Shown here in pieces: positions 1 through 8,156 of a stretch of DNA of 64,000 nucleotides. The stretch is from Azospirillum sp. RU38E (GTDB taxonomy: Bacteria; Pseudomonadota; Alphaproteobacteria; Azospirillales; Azospirillaceae), in contig NZ_FZOI01000003.1 of NCBI RefSeq assembly GCF_900188385.1, forward strand, positions 310,001-374,000. The letters run 5' to 3'. Position numbers and translations under genes: made by a program. The notes under the pieces are model-generated. The model saw only the letters and a list, made by a program, of their open reading frames with translations. It did no database searches and was not told where the DNA came from. How positions within the stretch are numbered: position 1 is the stretch's first letter; each line of letters begins with the position of its first letter.

Positions 1-316
1 AGGCATTCTGGCTTTCGATGCGGTGGATCAGCCCCTGTTCCAGCAGGAAATCCAGCGCGCGATAGACGGTCAGCGGGGCCACCCGCTTGCCGTCCTGGGA
101 CAGGTCTTCCAGGATGGCATAGGCACCGCGTGGCTTGTGGCTGGACCAGACCAGTTCCAGTACACGGGCACGCTGGGCGGTCAGCCGGGCGCCCCGGCTG
201 GCACAGACTTCCTCCGCCCGCGCCAGCGCATCCTTGACGCAGAGACCATGATCATGGCGATGCCCGTCATGGTCATGCCCTGCCGGGTGGTGATGGTGGT
301 GCTGGTGCTGGTCCAT
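1..316 (-). CDS. zur: Zur/Fur-family metal-responsive repressor, C-terminus cut by window edge
   Basis: Reading leftward from the ATG at 314-316 gives 105 residues before the edge. The first 24 residues are strikingly histidine-rich (11 His, beginning MDQHQHHHHHPAGHDHDG), followed by the Fur-type winged-helix domain: RLTAQRARVLELVW, then the recognition-helix region LTVYRALDFLLEQGLIHRIES, which reads like Zur rather than Fur. Fur-family proteins are dimeric DNA-binding repressors that use a bound metal as corepressor; Zur responds to zinc and represses zinc-uptake genes. The metal-binding and dimerisation half is outside the window, so Zur versus another Fur paralogue cannot be settled here. 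The His-rich leader could be an extra metal-binding tail (inference). I saw no clear Zur box in the short upstream stretch. Confidence 0.8.
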   Translation of the reverse strand, partial: MDQHQHHHHHPAGHDHDGHRHDHGLCVKDALARAEEVCASRGARLTAQRARVLELVWSSHKPRGAYAILEDLSQDGKRVAPLTVYRALDFLLEQGLIHRIESQNA

Positions 317-402
317 GGCCGGAAGGCCCCTGTGCCGATAATCCCTGGCGGGCAAGTTAGTCCAGCCGATGCCTTTCGCCAAGCCACGGCCGGGCAGCCA
401 TG

Positions 403-432
403 AAAAAAGCCGCCGGCTGAGGGGCCGGCGGC
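403..432 (-). terminator. Rho-independent terminator of the chemoreceptor operon
   Basis: Perfect 9-bp GC stem (GCCGCCGGC at 409-417 pairing with 424-432) followed on the minus strand by six T (403-408). It lies about 30 nt beyond the chemoreceptor stop codon and separates that operon from zur. Confidence 0.8.
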
Positions 433-463
433 ATAGGTGCATTTCGATGACGGAAAAGGGCGA

Positions 464-2158
464 TCAGGCGGCGCGCAGGGAGGCGATGGCGCGGGACACG
501 CTTTCGCTCAGTGCCGTGGTTTCCTGGCCCAGCGTCTGGGACGAGGTCAGCACCTCGTCGCTGGAACGGTGGGTGGTGTTGGCGATGTCCTGCAGGCCGC
601 CGACATTTTCCGCCACCACGGCCGTCCCCTGGGAGGCCAGCTGCACATTGCGGGCGATTTCCCGCGTGGCGGCATCCTGTTCTTCCACCGCCGCCGCGAT
701 GGCGGCGGACACTTCGGTGATGTCCCCCACCAGTTGCTGAATGGCGGTGATGGCGACAACGGCGGCGCGGGTGGCTGACTGCATCCCGGTGATCTGGCTG
801 CTGATTTCTTCCGTCGCCTTGGCTGTCTGGTTGGCCAGGCTCTTCACCTCGCTTGCCACCACGGTGAAGCCCTTGCCGGCCTCCCCGGCGCGTGCCGCCT
901 CGATGGTGGCATTCAGCGCCAGCAGGTTGGTCTGGCTGGCAATGTCGGAGATCAGCCGCACGATGGAACCGATCTTGTCGCCCTGACCTTGCAGCTGTTC
1001 CATCTGGCGGGTGCTTTCATCCACCTTCTGGCGGGCATTGGTGGCCATGCTGGCGGCATGGTTCACCTGTGTGCTGATTTCCTGGAACGATGCGGACAAT
1101 TCTTCCGCCGCACTGGCGACGGCCTGCACATTGCCATTGGCATCGCCCACGGCCCGGTCCACCACGCTGGTGCGCTGCTGCCCCAGCTGGGCCTGTTGTG
1201 ACAGGTCGCGGGCATTGGATTCCAGCTGGCGGGCCGCCTTGTTCAGCTTTTCCACCAGTGAATGTACGCTGCTTTCCAGCCCATCGGCGATGCGCTGCGA
1301 CGCGGCACGCTTTTCCGCCTCCGCCCGCTTTTCCGATTCCGCCTGTTCCATGGCCAGCCGGTCACGGTCGATCAGGCTGGTGCGGAAGACGCCCAATGCC
1401 TTGACGATAGCGCCCAGCTCATCCTTACGGGCCAGGGAGTCCAGATTGACGGTGGTGTTGCCGCCGGCCAGCGTCGCCGTCGCCGACGAAATGCGTTCGA
1501 TGGAACCGCGCAGGGCGCGAACGATGAAGAAGGAGATGGCACCGACAAGTAGCACCACCAGCCCCACCGTGATGGCGGAATTGCGCTGGGTGCCTTCCGC
1601 ACTGGCGGTCATCTGCTTCATGGCGGTGTTGGCGGCATCACGCTGGCTGACCGACAATTTGCCCAGCCGATCCAGCACCGTGCCCAGATTGCTGCGCAGC
1701 GGGTCCAGGAAGGAGATGGCGGATTGCGCATCAATGGCCAGCATTTCCTTCACAAACTGGATCGGCTGCCCGAACTTGTCGATATCCTGGGCCACAGCAC
1801 CCAGTTCAGTTTTCACCGGCCCGTCCGGCAGGCCCTGCTGCACCTTGGTGATGGTGGCCTTGGCCTTGTCCATGCGGGCAGTGACGCCATCCAGCATGGC
1901 GGCGGATTTTATTGCGTCACCGCCCGCCATGGCGGCGGCCAGGGCGTAATAGATTTCCTGCACGGCCCCGTTCAGCTCGCTGGAAGCGCTCAACAGTTCG
2001 GCGGCCGTCTGGAAGCGCACCTCGGTGACTTCCTGGCTGGTCTCAATGAACTCACCCATCGTGCGATGGGAGGTGACGGCCATGGCCACCAGCGCCAGCA
2101 AACCCAGCACAGGGGCAGCAAACAGCTTGAAAGCCATTGGAATGTCATCGAAACGCAT
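464..2158 (-). CDS. Methyl-accepting chemotaxis protein
   Basis: A 564-residue inner-membrane chemoreceptor. Residues about 9-30 form the first membrane segment, a periplasmic helical sensing region follows to about 190, and a second membrane segment ([18 protein letters not shown]) leads into a HAMP domain. The cytoplasmic signalling rod contains the highly conserved hairpin tip ([20 protein letters not shown], then [19 protein letters not shown]) that binds CheA/CheW. No C-terminal CheR-docking pentapeptide is seen; the protein ends AIASLRAA. It is the last gene of a minus-strand group with a TonB-dependent receptor and a small secreted protein (gaps of 15 and 64 nt), suggesting it reports on a ligand handled by those envelope partners (inference). 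A strong terminator follows. Confidence 0.95.
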   Translation of the reverse strand: MRFDDIPMAFKLFAAPVLGLLALVAMAVTSHRTMGEFIETSQEVTEVRFQTAAELLSASSELNGAVQEIYYALAAAMAGGDAIKSAAMLDGVTARMDKAKATITKVQQGLPDGPVKTELGAVAQDIDKFGQPIQFVKEMLAIDAQSAISFLDPLRSNLGTVLDRLGKLSVSQRDAANTAMKQMTASAEGTQRNSAITVGLVVLLVGAISFFIVRALRGSIERISSATATLAGGNTTVNLDSLARKDELGAIVKALGVFRTSLIDRDRLAMEQAESEKRAEAEKRAASQRIADGLESSVHSLVEKLNKAARQLESNARDLSQQAQLGQQRTSVVDRAVGDANGNVQAVASAAEELSASFQEISTQVNHAASMATNARQKVDESTRQMEQLQGQGDKIGSIVRLISDIASQTNLLALNATIEAARAGEAGKGFTVVASEVKSLANQTAKATEEISSQITGMQSATRAAVVAITAIQQLVGDITEVSAAIAAAVEEQDAATREIARNVQLASQGTAVVAENVGGLQDIANTTHRSSDEVLTSSQTLGQETTALSESVSRAIASLRAA

Positions 2159-2222
2159 GGCGCGTCATTCCTTTCCCGATTATCAGGCGGGTGCCGACAG
2201 GGGCCGGCACCCGCCCTTGGGG

Positions 2223-2684
2223 TCACTTTTCAGTGATCATCATTTTGAAGTTGGGGTCGAAATCGACACCCGCAGCGCTGGCGGCAGCCTTGCTGACATA
2301 GATCGTCACCTTGGGCGTGGTCTCCACGGCGATGACGCAGGCGCCGGCATCCACACAGGCGACATCATTGCCGACGGTGACGGTACCCTTGCCATTGGCC
2401 TTCTTGGCTTCATCGGCGGACGCCACGAAGACGGCGAAGGCACCGGCGGCACCGCCGGCATCGCCGGCCGCCACGCTGGCCGCTGACAGGGCCGACTGCA
2501 CGGCGGCCACCGGGGCGGCACCGGGTGTCACCACCACCTTGGCGCCGGCCGGCGCCTTGGGCGTGACGAAGCCCAGCGCTTTGGCGGCGATGGTCACTTG
2601 CTTGGCATCCATCTCAGCCCCGCTGGCGGGCCATGCCGCCAGCAGCCCGACCGCCAGGACCGCCATGATCTTCTGCGTGTTCAT
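2223..2684 (-). CDS. Small secreted protein, YfiR-like (DUF4154-related), tentative
   Basis: A 153-residue protein with a clear Sec signal peptide (MNTQKIMAVLAVGLLAAWPASGAEM). The mature part is Ala/Gly/Val-rich. Its last 50 residues, with two cysteines in NDVACVDAGACVIAV followed by KVTIYVSKAAASAAGVDFD and ending NFKMMITEK, resemble the C-terminal segment of YfiR-type periplasmic regulators in pattern only; I cannot confirm the family without a profile search. It sits 15 nt downstream of a TonB-dependent receptor gene and 64 nt upstream of a chemoreceptor gene on the same strand. YfiR proteins bind and restrain the periplasmic domain of a membrane sensor, so a linker role between receptor and chemoreceptor is a reasonable inference. 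Confidence 0.65.
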   Translation of the reverse strand: MNTQKIMAVLAVGLLAAWPASGAEMDAKQVTIAAKALGFVTPKAPAGAKVVVTPGAAPVAAVQSALSAASVAAGDAGGAAGAFAVFVASADEAKKANGKGTVTVGNDVACVDAGACVIAVETTPKVTIYVSKAAASAAGVDFDPNFKMMITEK

Positions 2685-2699
2685 TGGCTTTTTCCTTGG

Positions 2700-4724
2700 T
2701 CAGAGCTTGTAGGAAGCGGTGGCCCAGACGCGACGTTCCGCCTTGGGAGCGGAGGACAGCTGCGTCTCATTCCGCAGCAGGTCGGCACCGGACAGGGAGA
2801 GGCGCAGGTCCGGGGTGACCTGATAGCCCACACTGGCCTGTGCCATCAGGCCGGGCTTGATCTCGACCAGCGTCTTTCCGGCTTGGATCTCAAGGTAACG
2901 ATAGGTCGTGCTCTGCCAGCGCAGTGACAGGTCGGTGCTCCACGGCCCGGAATCCCAGCCCAGATTGGCCTTCACCGTGTTGCGGGCGTTGGATTTCTCA
3001 AAATTCTGCCCGATCAGGACATTGGCGATCTTGATATCGTCATTGGTGTCCATCCACATCCAGGACAGGTTCCAGCGGAAAGCCTCCACCCGCCCCTGCA
3101 GCTCTGCTTCCAGGTTCCAGGCCTTGGAGGAACCCAGATTGTCACCCAGCAAGAAGGTGGGATAGCCGTTGATCAGCTTCGCACTGGCAAGATTGATGAA
3201 CCGCAGATCCTTGGTCTTCTGATGGGAGACGGAGAACCGGCCGAAGCCGTTGATGCTGTCAATGGCATGGCGCCAACCGACCTCATAACTGGTGGTGATG
3301 CTGGGATTGATGTTGGGATTGCCGGAAATGATGAGCTGTCCCGGTGGCGGCTTGGATACCGACGAATTGGACAGTTCAATCAGATTGGGGGCGCCTACGC
3401 CCCGGCCCGTGCTGAGCAACAGGCTGTCCTGCGGCGTCACCCGCCAGACAATGCCGCCATTATAGGAGATATTGTCAAAGCTGCGGTCGTAATCCGCTTC
3501 GCTGAAGGGATAGGGGCGTGGACCTGTGTGCAGAAGGGCAGTGTGATCCCAGCGCACGGCGGCGGTCAAACTGATATCTGCGGAGGCCTGCCAGTCAAAC
3601 ATGGTTGACAAAGCATAGTTCCGGTAACCGGTTGTAATACCCTTCACCGGCCAGCTATCGATCTTGTTTTCGCGAAATTCACCGGCAACGCGGCTGGTAA
3701 GGCGATCTGTCAACTTTATCAGGTCTTGGACCTGCGCAATCGTCGTGTCGGTGTTTATCTGAGATGAACTGGTCGTGTAGTGACCATTCGTCTTAAGGTT
3801 GGAGTGGTAGATTGTCCCTTCCAGCAGACCGATCCCGGTATTGGCCTTGACATTGCCCTTGAACGAATAGGTCGTATAGGAACCCATACCCAAGCCCCCT
3901 GAGGGGATGAGAGCGAATTCGCTCTGCCGCGCCCAGGTTGTTTCAAACCCGACCTGCGTGTCGGGATTGACCTGGAAAAGGCTGTCCAGGGAAGCGGTGC
4001 GTCTCTGGCCATCCTTATCGTAGAAGCGATTTGTCAGCGGGGTTCGGCTGCTGTCAAAGGGATCAGCGGTCCAGCCGCCGGCCGACACGCGCACGCCGCC
4101 CCAATTGCCAAATTTCAGCGTCTTGAAGGCGTTGATTTCACGGAAATTCTGCGTACCAAAGCTGATATCGGCGGCCCCGGCATTATCATAAAGCGGATTA
4201 TAGGTGACGATATTAATGACGCCGGAGACGGCGTTGAAGCCGAACAGGGCGGATTGCGGCCCCTTCACCACCTCAATCTGACGGATTTCCGACATTTGCA
4301 CGGGGATGGAAGACCACAAAGTGATGCCGTAAAAATCCTGATAGACCTGTCGGCCATTCACCAGGACCAGCAGCCTGGGATTACCACCCTGGTTATAACC
4401 GCGCACACCGACATCTGTCCCAGTGCTGCTCCATTGCAGTACATCGATGCCGACCACCCGGTTCAACACATCGGGCAGGGTGCGCGCGCCGGATTTGGTG
4501 ATCTCGTCAGCTGTAACAATGGTCATGGTCGCCGGCACTTCGCTGGCCCGCTGTGGCTTGCCGGTGGCCGAGGTGGTCACCGGTTCCCCGAACAGATCCT
4601 GCAAGGAGCCATAATCCATCGATTGTGCCATGGCACCCTGTGCCAGGGCCATGCTGGTTGCTGCCGCCAGAATCAACCTGGATGGCATGATCATTGCCAT
4701 TTTCATGAAGTTCCCCACATCCAC
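2700..4724 (-). CDS. TonB-dependent outer-membrane receptor
   Basis: A 674-residue protein with a signal peptide ending near GAMAQS, an N-terminal plug domain (PATMTIVTADEITKSGARTL, DVGVRGYNQGGNPRLLVLVNG, then VVKGPQSALFGFNAVSGVIN), and a long beta-barrel ending in an aromatic-containing strand (RRVWATASYKL). Such receptors import chelated metals, cobalamin or other scarce ligands using TonB energy. The plug resembles the BtuB/Cir group in layout, but the substrate cannot be read from sequence. Several in-frame methionines lie near the start (residues 1, 7, 9-12), so the true start may be up to 11 codons later. First gene of a likely three-gene operon with the secreted YfiR-like protein and a chemoreceptor; transcription should start in the AT-rich region above 4725. 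Confidence 0.93.
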   Translation of the reverse strand: MDVGNFMKMAMIMPSRLILAAATSMALAQGAMAQSMDYGSLQDLFGEPVTTSATGKPQRASEVPATMTIVTADEITKSGARTLPDVLNRVVGIDVLQWSSTGTDVGVRGYNQGGNPRLLVLVNGRQVYQDFYGITLWSSIPVQMSEIRQIEVVKGPQSALFGFNAVSGVINIVTYNPLYDNAGAADISFGTQNFREINAFKTLKFGNWGGVRVSAGGWTADPFDSSRTPLTNRFYDKDGQRRTASLDSLFQVNPDTQVGFETTWARQSEFALIPSGGLGMGSYTTYSFKGNVKANTGIGLLEGTIYHSNLKTNGHYTTSSSQINTDTTIAQVQDLIKLTDRLTSRVAGEFRENKIDSWPVKGITTGYRNYALSTMFDWQASADISLTAAVRWDHTALLHTGPRPYPFSEADYDRSFDNISYNGGIVWRVTPQDSLLLSTGRGVGAPNLIELSNSSVSKPPPGQLIISGNPNINPSITTSYEVGWRHAIDSINGFGRFSVSHQKTKDLRFINLASAKLINGYPTFLLGDNLGSSKAWNLEAELQGRVEAFRWNLSWMWMDTNDDIKIANVLIGQNFEKSNARNTVKANLGWDSGPWSTDLSLRWQSTTYRYLEIQAGKTLVEIKPGLMAQASVGYQVTPDLRLSLSGADLLRNETQLSSAPKAERRVWATASYKL

Positions 4725-5021
4725 TTGCCGGCCCGGCGATCAACATTTCTGAGCGCGGGCGGGTTATTATTGGTGGTAGAACTATGGCAGATCGAGTTGA
4801 TAATTATAGTTATGCAGAAGGATAGAGAATTTTCCTTTAAGAGATAGTTGGAAACATATTCTTTTGTATATTTTTAAAATTATAAAATACTGAGATTATT
4901 ATTTTATATCCTATCATCGGCGGACCCTATCCTTTATCGACTGGATAAAGGCTGGACAAACCGTTCCCGCGTTCTAGGTGCCTGTGGGTCGGTTCGGTTT
5001 GATTAACGCAGCGGGGACGGT
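4725..5021. other. Divergent AT-rich intergenic region
   Basis: About 300 bases between the divergently transcribed receptor operon and the SDR gene. The stretch 4785-4920 is far more AT-rich than the surroundings and should hold the promoters for both sides; several A/T hexamers resemble -10 elements but none can be assigned with confidence. It also holds the inverted repeat listed at 4931-4951. No ORF here looks like a gene. Confidence 0.6.
4931..4951. promoter_or_regulatory. Perfect 8-bp inverted repeat, possible operator
   Basis: CCTTTATC, 5-nt spacer, GATAAAGG. There is no T-tract on either side, so it looks more like a protein-binding dyad than a terminator. It lies about 70 nt upstream of the SDR start codon, at the edge of the AT-rich block. 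Confidence 0.4.
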
Positions 5022-5750
5022 ATGTCGGCACCCATCATTATCATCGGCGCCACCGGCGGGGTGGGGGCGGCGCTGGCGCGGCAATTGGCCGACCAAGGCC
5101 GCCCCTTGCACCTGATTGGCCGGGACGCGGCACGCACCGCCGATCTGGCCGCCACCTTGGGCGCCAGTCACGCCATCGCCGATGTGCGGGAGGAGGCGGC
5201 GCTGGCCGCCGCAGTTGCGCAATCGGATACCGGCGATGGTATTGCCGGTCTGGCCTACTGCGTTGGTTCCATCACCATCAAGCCATTGAAAGCACTGAAG
5301 AATGAAGATTTTCTGACGGCTTTTCAGCTGAACCTGCTGGGGGCTGTCACCGCCCTGCGCACGGCGGAAAAGGGGTTGAAGGCGGCCAAGGGATCGGTGG
5401 TGCTGTTCTCCACCGTGGCGGTGGAGCAGGGCTTTCCCAACCATACCGCCATTGCCACGGCCAAGGGGGCGGTGGCGGCCCTTGGCCGGTCGCTGGCGGC
5501 GGAATGGGCCCCTCATGTGCGGGTGAATGTCATTGCGCCCTCGCTGACCCGAACCCCCTTGGCGGCCCCCCTGCTGGCGTCGGAACAGCTGGCCCAGGGG
5601 ATCGCCGCCATGCACCCGATCCCCCGGCTGGGGGAGGCGGCGGATCAGGCCGCCGCTGCTGCCTTTCTGTTGTCCGATGCGGCGGGATGGATCACCGGAC
5701 AGGTGCTGGGTGTTGATGGCGGGCGGGGTGCCCTGCGCACCAAGGGTTGA
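5022..5750 (+). CDS. SDR-family protein lacking the catalytic tyrosine
   Basis: A 242-residue short-chain dehydrogenase/reductase fold. The N-terminal dinucleotide motif is intact (IIGATGGVGAALA), and the C-terminal region has the usual RVNVIAPSLTRTPLA and GWITGQVLGVDGG. The active-site segment reads NHTAIATAKGAV: the YxxxK lysine is present but the tyrosine position is isoleucine (ATT at 5479-5481), so classical dehydrogenase chemistry is doubtful. SDR genes of this kind often accompany photolyase, CFA-synthase and DUF1365 genes in photo-oxidative stress clusters. It is the first gene of a group with the DUF6134 protein (18 nt downstream) and a photolyase. Specific substrate unknown. Confidence 0.88.
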   Translation: MSAPIIIIGATGGVGAALARQLADQGRPLHLIGRDAARTADLAATLGASHAIADVREEAALAAAVAQSDTGDGIAGLAYCVGSITIKPLKALKNEDFLTAFQLNLLGAVTALRTAEKGLKAAKGSVVLFSTVAVEQGFPNHTAIATAKGAVAALGRSLAAEWAPHVRVNVIAPSLTRTPLAAPLLASEQLAQGIAAMHPIPRLGEAADQAAAAAFLLSDAAGWITGQVLGVDGGRGALRTKG

Positions 5751-5767
5751 ACCATGGAGAGCGTGAC

Positions 5768-6508
5768 ATGCCGATGATCCATCGCCGTTCGCTGCTGCTG
5801 GGCATGGCCTGTGCCGGGTTGGCCGGGCGGGGGGCCTTTGCCTTCACCCTTCCGCCCGGCGACAGCCTTGCCTTCAGCGTTTTCCGCCAGGGCGACATTC
5901 CCATGGGCTATCATCGGCTGCGCTTTTCCCGCCAGGGCGACGATTTGATCATGGAAAAGCAGATCTTGCTGGAAGTGAAGCTGGCCTTCATCAACGCCTA
6001 TCGCTATCAGCACCATAACCGGGAGGTCTGGCGCGACGGGCGGCTGATCGCCATCGATACGGAAACCAATGATGATGGCGACCGCTATGCGCTGACCGGC
6101 CGCGCCACGGAGGCGGGGCTGGAAATTGACAGCAGCGCCCATGGCCGCGTCATCGCCCCCGCCGCCATCATCCCCACCAGTTACTGGAACAGTGCCATCA
6201 CCGGCGCCACGCAATTGCTGGATAGCCAGCGCGGCCTGATCATGGATGTGGTGATGGAGGATCTAGGTGTTGAGCCGCCCCCCGGCGGCGCCCCCCAGCC
6301 GGCCCGCCACCACCGCATCAACATCCAGACCAACAAGCCCGGCAATACCGACAAGATCGACCTTTGGTATGATGATACAGGGGCCTGGGTCGGGCTGGCC
6401 TTTGAAGCCAAGGGCCAGAGCATCCATTATGCGCTGGATGGTCCCGGCGGCGCCAGCCCGGTCCCGATGGTCACCGATGAGGCCAGCAGCACCCGGGGCC
6501 GGTCTTGA
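5768..6508 (+). CDS. DUF6134-family exported protein
   Basis: The chosen ATG (5768) follows a GGAGAG ribosome site; a TTG at 5747 in the same frame would overlap the previous stop and is less likely. The roughly 246-residue product starts with HRRSLLLGMACAGLAG, an export signal with an RR pair, and then a beta-rich domain (FSVFRQGDIPMGYHRLRFSR, later SYWNSAI and KIDLWYDDTGAWVGLAFEAK) characteristic of DUF6134 proteins, which have no proven function. Proline-rich stretch near residues 160-175. The stop overlaps the photolyase TTG start by 4 nt, so the two are translationally coupled. Position inside a photolyase operon hints at a light or oxidative stress role in the envelope (inference). Confidence 0.78.
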   Translation: MPMIHRRSLLLGMACAGLAGRGAFAFTLPPGDSLAFSVFRQGDIPMGYHRLRFSRQGDDLIMEKQILLEVKLAFINAYRYQHHNREVWRDGRLIAIDTETNDDGDRYALTGRATEAGLEIDSSAHGRVIAPAAIIPTSYWNSAITGATQLLDSQRGLIMDVVMEDLGVEPPPGGAPQPARHHRINIQTNKPGNTDKIDLWYDDTGAWVGLAFEAKGQSIHYALDGPGGASPVPMVTDEASSTRGRS

Positions 6509-8052
6509 GCGCTGGCGGCACCTTGCGGCTGGTGCTGGGCGACCAGCTTTCCCATCACCTGCCCAGCCTGCGCGGGCTGGACCTGACCTCAGATGTGGTG
6601 CTGCTGGCGGAGGTGATGGGGGAGGCCACTTACGTGCCCCATCACCCGCAGAAAATCGCCTTCCTGTTCAGCGCCATGCGCCATTTCGCCGAAGAACTGC
6701 GCGCCCGTGGCGTGGCGGTGGAGTATGTGACGCTGGAAGACCCTGGCAATACCGGCAGCCTGGATGGGGAGTTGCGCCGCGCCATCGACCGGCACCAGCC
6801 GGCGCGCGTGGAACTGACCTTTCCCGGTGAATGGCGGGTGTGGAAACAGATGCGGGAATGGCAGCGCACCCTGCCCATCCCGGTGGAGGTGCGGGAGGAT
6901 GACCGGTTCTTCTGCTCGATCGCCCGGTTCCGCGCCCATGCCCAGGGCCGCCGCCAGATGCGGATGGAGTTCTTTTACCGGGAGATGCGGCGCGACCATG
7001 GCGTGCTGCTGACCAAGGAGGGGGAGCCAGAAGGCGGCCAGTGGAATTTCGATGCGGAAAACCGCAAGCGCCTGCCCAAGGGGCTGCTGCCGCCCCCGCC
7101 CTTTCGGGTGGAACCGGATGCCATCACGGCAGAGGTGCTGGCCCTGGTCGCCCGCCGTTTCGGCCAGCATTTCGGCAGCCTGGAGGGGTTTGCCTATGCG
7201 GTGAATGCTGCCGATGCCAGCCGCGCGCTGGACCATTTCATCCGCCATGGTCTGGCGGATTTCGGCGATTATCAGGATGCCATGGCGATGGGGCAGGACA
7301 CTTTGTTCCATTCCATCCTGTCGCCTTACCTGAATGCCGGCCTGCTGGACCCGCGCGCCGCCGTTGCGGCGGCAGAGGCAGCCTATCACCAGGGCAAGGC
7401 CCCCTTGAACGCGGTCGAAGGTTTCATCCGCCAGATATTGGGCTGGCGGGAATATGTGCGCGGCATTTACTGGCTGAACATGCCGGAATATGCCAAGGGC
7501 AACGCGCTGGCCGCCCACCGGCCCCTGCCGGATTTCTACTGGACGGGGGAGACGGATTTGAACTGTCTGGCCCAGGTGATCGGCCAGACACGGCGCACGG
7601 CTTACGCCCATCATATCCAGCGCCTGATGGTAACGGGCAATTTCGCCCTGCTGCTGGGGGTGGAACCGGAAGAGATTGAGGCTTGGTATCTGGCGGTATA
7701 TCTGGATGCTTATGAATGGGTGGAACTGCCCAATGTGCATGGCATGGTGATGTTCGCCGATGGCGGCTATCTGGCCAGCAAGCCCTATGCGGCCAGCGGC
7801 AAATATATCGACCGCATGTCGGATTATTGCAGCCGCTGCCGCTATGATGTGAAACAGACAGAAGGGCCGGATGCCTGCCCCTTCAACTATCTCTATTGGA
7901 ATTTCATTGCGGAGAATGAGGGGGCCTTACGCAGCAACCCCCGCATGGCGATGATGTATAAAGCCCTGGACCGGATGAGCGCGGAAAAGCGCGCGGCGGT
8001 GCAGCGCGATGCGGCCCGGTTCATCGCGGGGCTGGTGGCGGCTTCGGCTTAA
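6505..8052 (+). CDS. Iron-sulfur bacterial (6-4) photolyase/cryptochrome (FeS-BCP, PhrB type)
   Basis: A 515-residue member of the cryptochrome/photolyase-related family that carries FAD, a ribolumazine-type antenna and a 4Fe-4S cluster. Four cysteines, C354, C442, C445 and C458 (contexts DLNCLAQ, DYCSRCRYD, DACPFNY), have the spacing known for the cluster ligands of Agrobacterium PhrB. The segment AYAHHIQRLMVTGNFALLLG and the WYLAVYLDAYEWVELPNVHG stretch belong to the FAD-binding helical domain. PhrB repairs (6-4) photoproducts in visible light, and some homologues act as light sensors. TTG start at 6505 overlaps the previous stop (TCTTGA). Immediately after the stop lies a copy of the dispersed hairpin element. 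Confidence 0.93.
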   Translation: MSAGGTLRLVLGDQLSHHLPSLRGLDLTSDVVLLAEVMGEATYVPHHPQKIAFLFSAMRHFAEELRARGVAVEYVTLEDPGNTGSLDGELRRAIDRHQPARVELTFPGEWRVWKQMREWQRTLPIPVEVREDDRFFCSIARFRAHAQGRRQMRMEFFYREMRRDHGVLLTKEGEPEGGQWNFDAENRKRLPKGLLPPPPFRVEPDAITAEVLALVARRFGQHFGSLEGFAYAVNAADASRALDHFIRHGLADFGDYQDAMAMGQDTLFHSILSPYLNAGLLDPRAAVAAAEAAYHQGKAPLNAVEGFIRQILGWREYVRGIYWLNMPEYAKGNALAAHRPLPDFYWTGETDLNCLAQVIGQTRRTAYAHHIQRLMVTGNFALLLGVEPEEIEAWYLAVYLDAYEWVELPNVHGMVMFADGGYLASKPYAASGKYIDRMSDYCSRCRYDVKQTEGPDACPFNYLYWNFIAENEGALRSNPRMAMMYKALDRMSAEKRAAVQRDAARFIAGLVAASA

Positions 8053-8147
8053 AATAATACCAACCCGCCTAAAGGTTGACCTTTAGGCGGGTTGCAGGCC
8101 GGCAACCACTGGCCCGCCGCACGTGCGGCGGAAGCCAAGGGCGCGTC
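8053..8147 (+). repeat. Dispersed multi-hairpin element, copy 1 (truncated)
   Basis: Starts directly after the photolyase TAA with AATAATACCAACCCGCC. Contains hairpin A (a 15-bp perfect stem, 8062-8093), an imperfect hairpin B (GGCC...TGGCC), hairpin C (CCGCA/TGCGG) and the fixed linker AAGCCAAG. The distal hairpins D and E present in the other copies are missing. Lies between convergent genes. Confidence 0.75.
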
Positions 8148-8156
8148 GGCTTATTT

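Noticed and set aside
1011-1949. Long plus-strand open frame opposite the chemoreceptor gene
   Set aside because: It is antisense to a clear chemoreceptor, has no ribosome site or domain, and arises from high GC skew in the third codon position.
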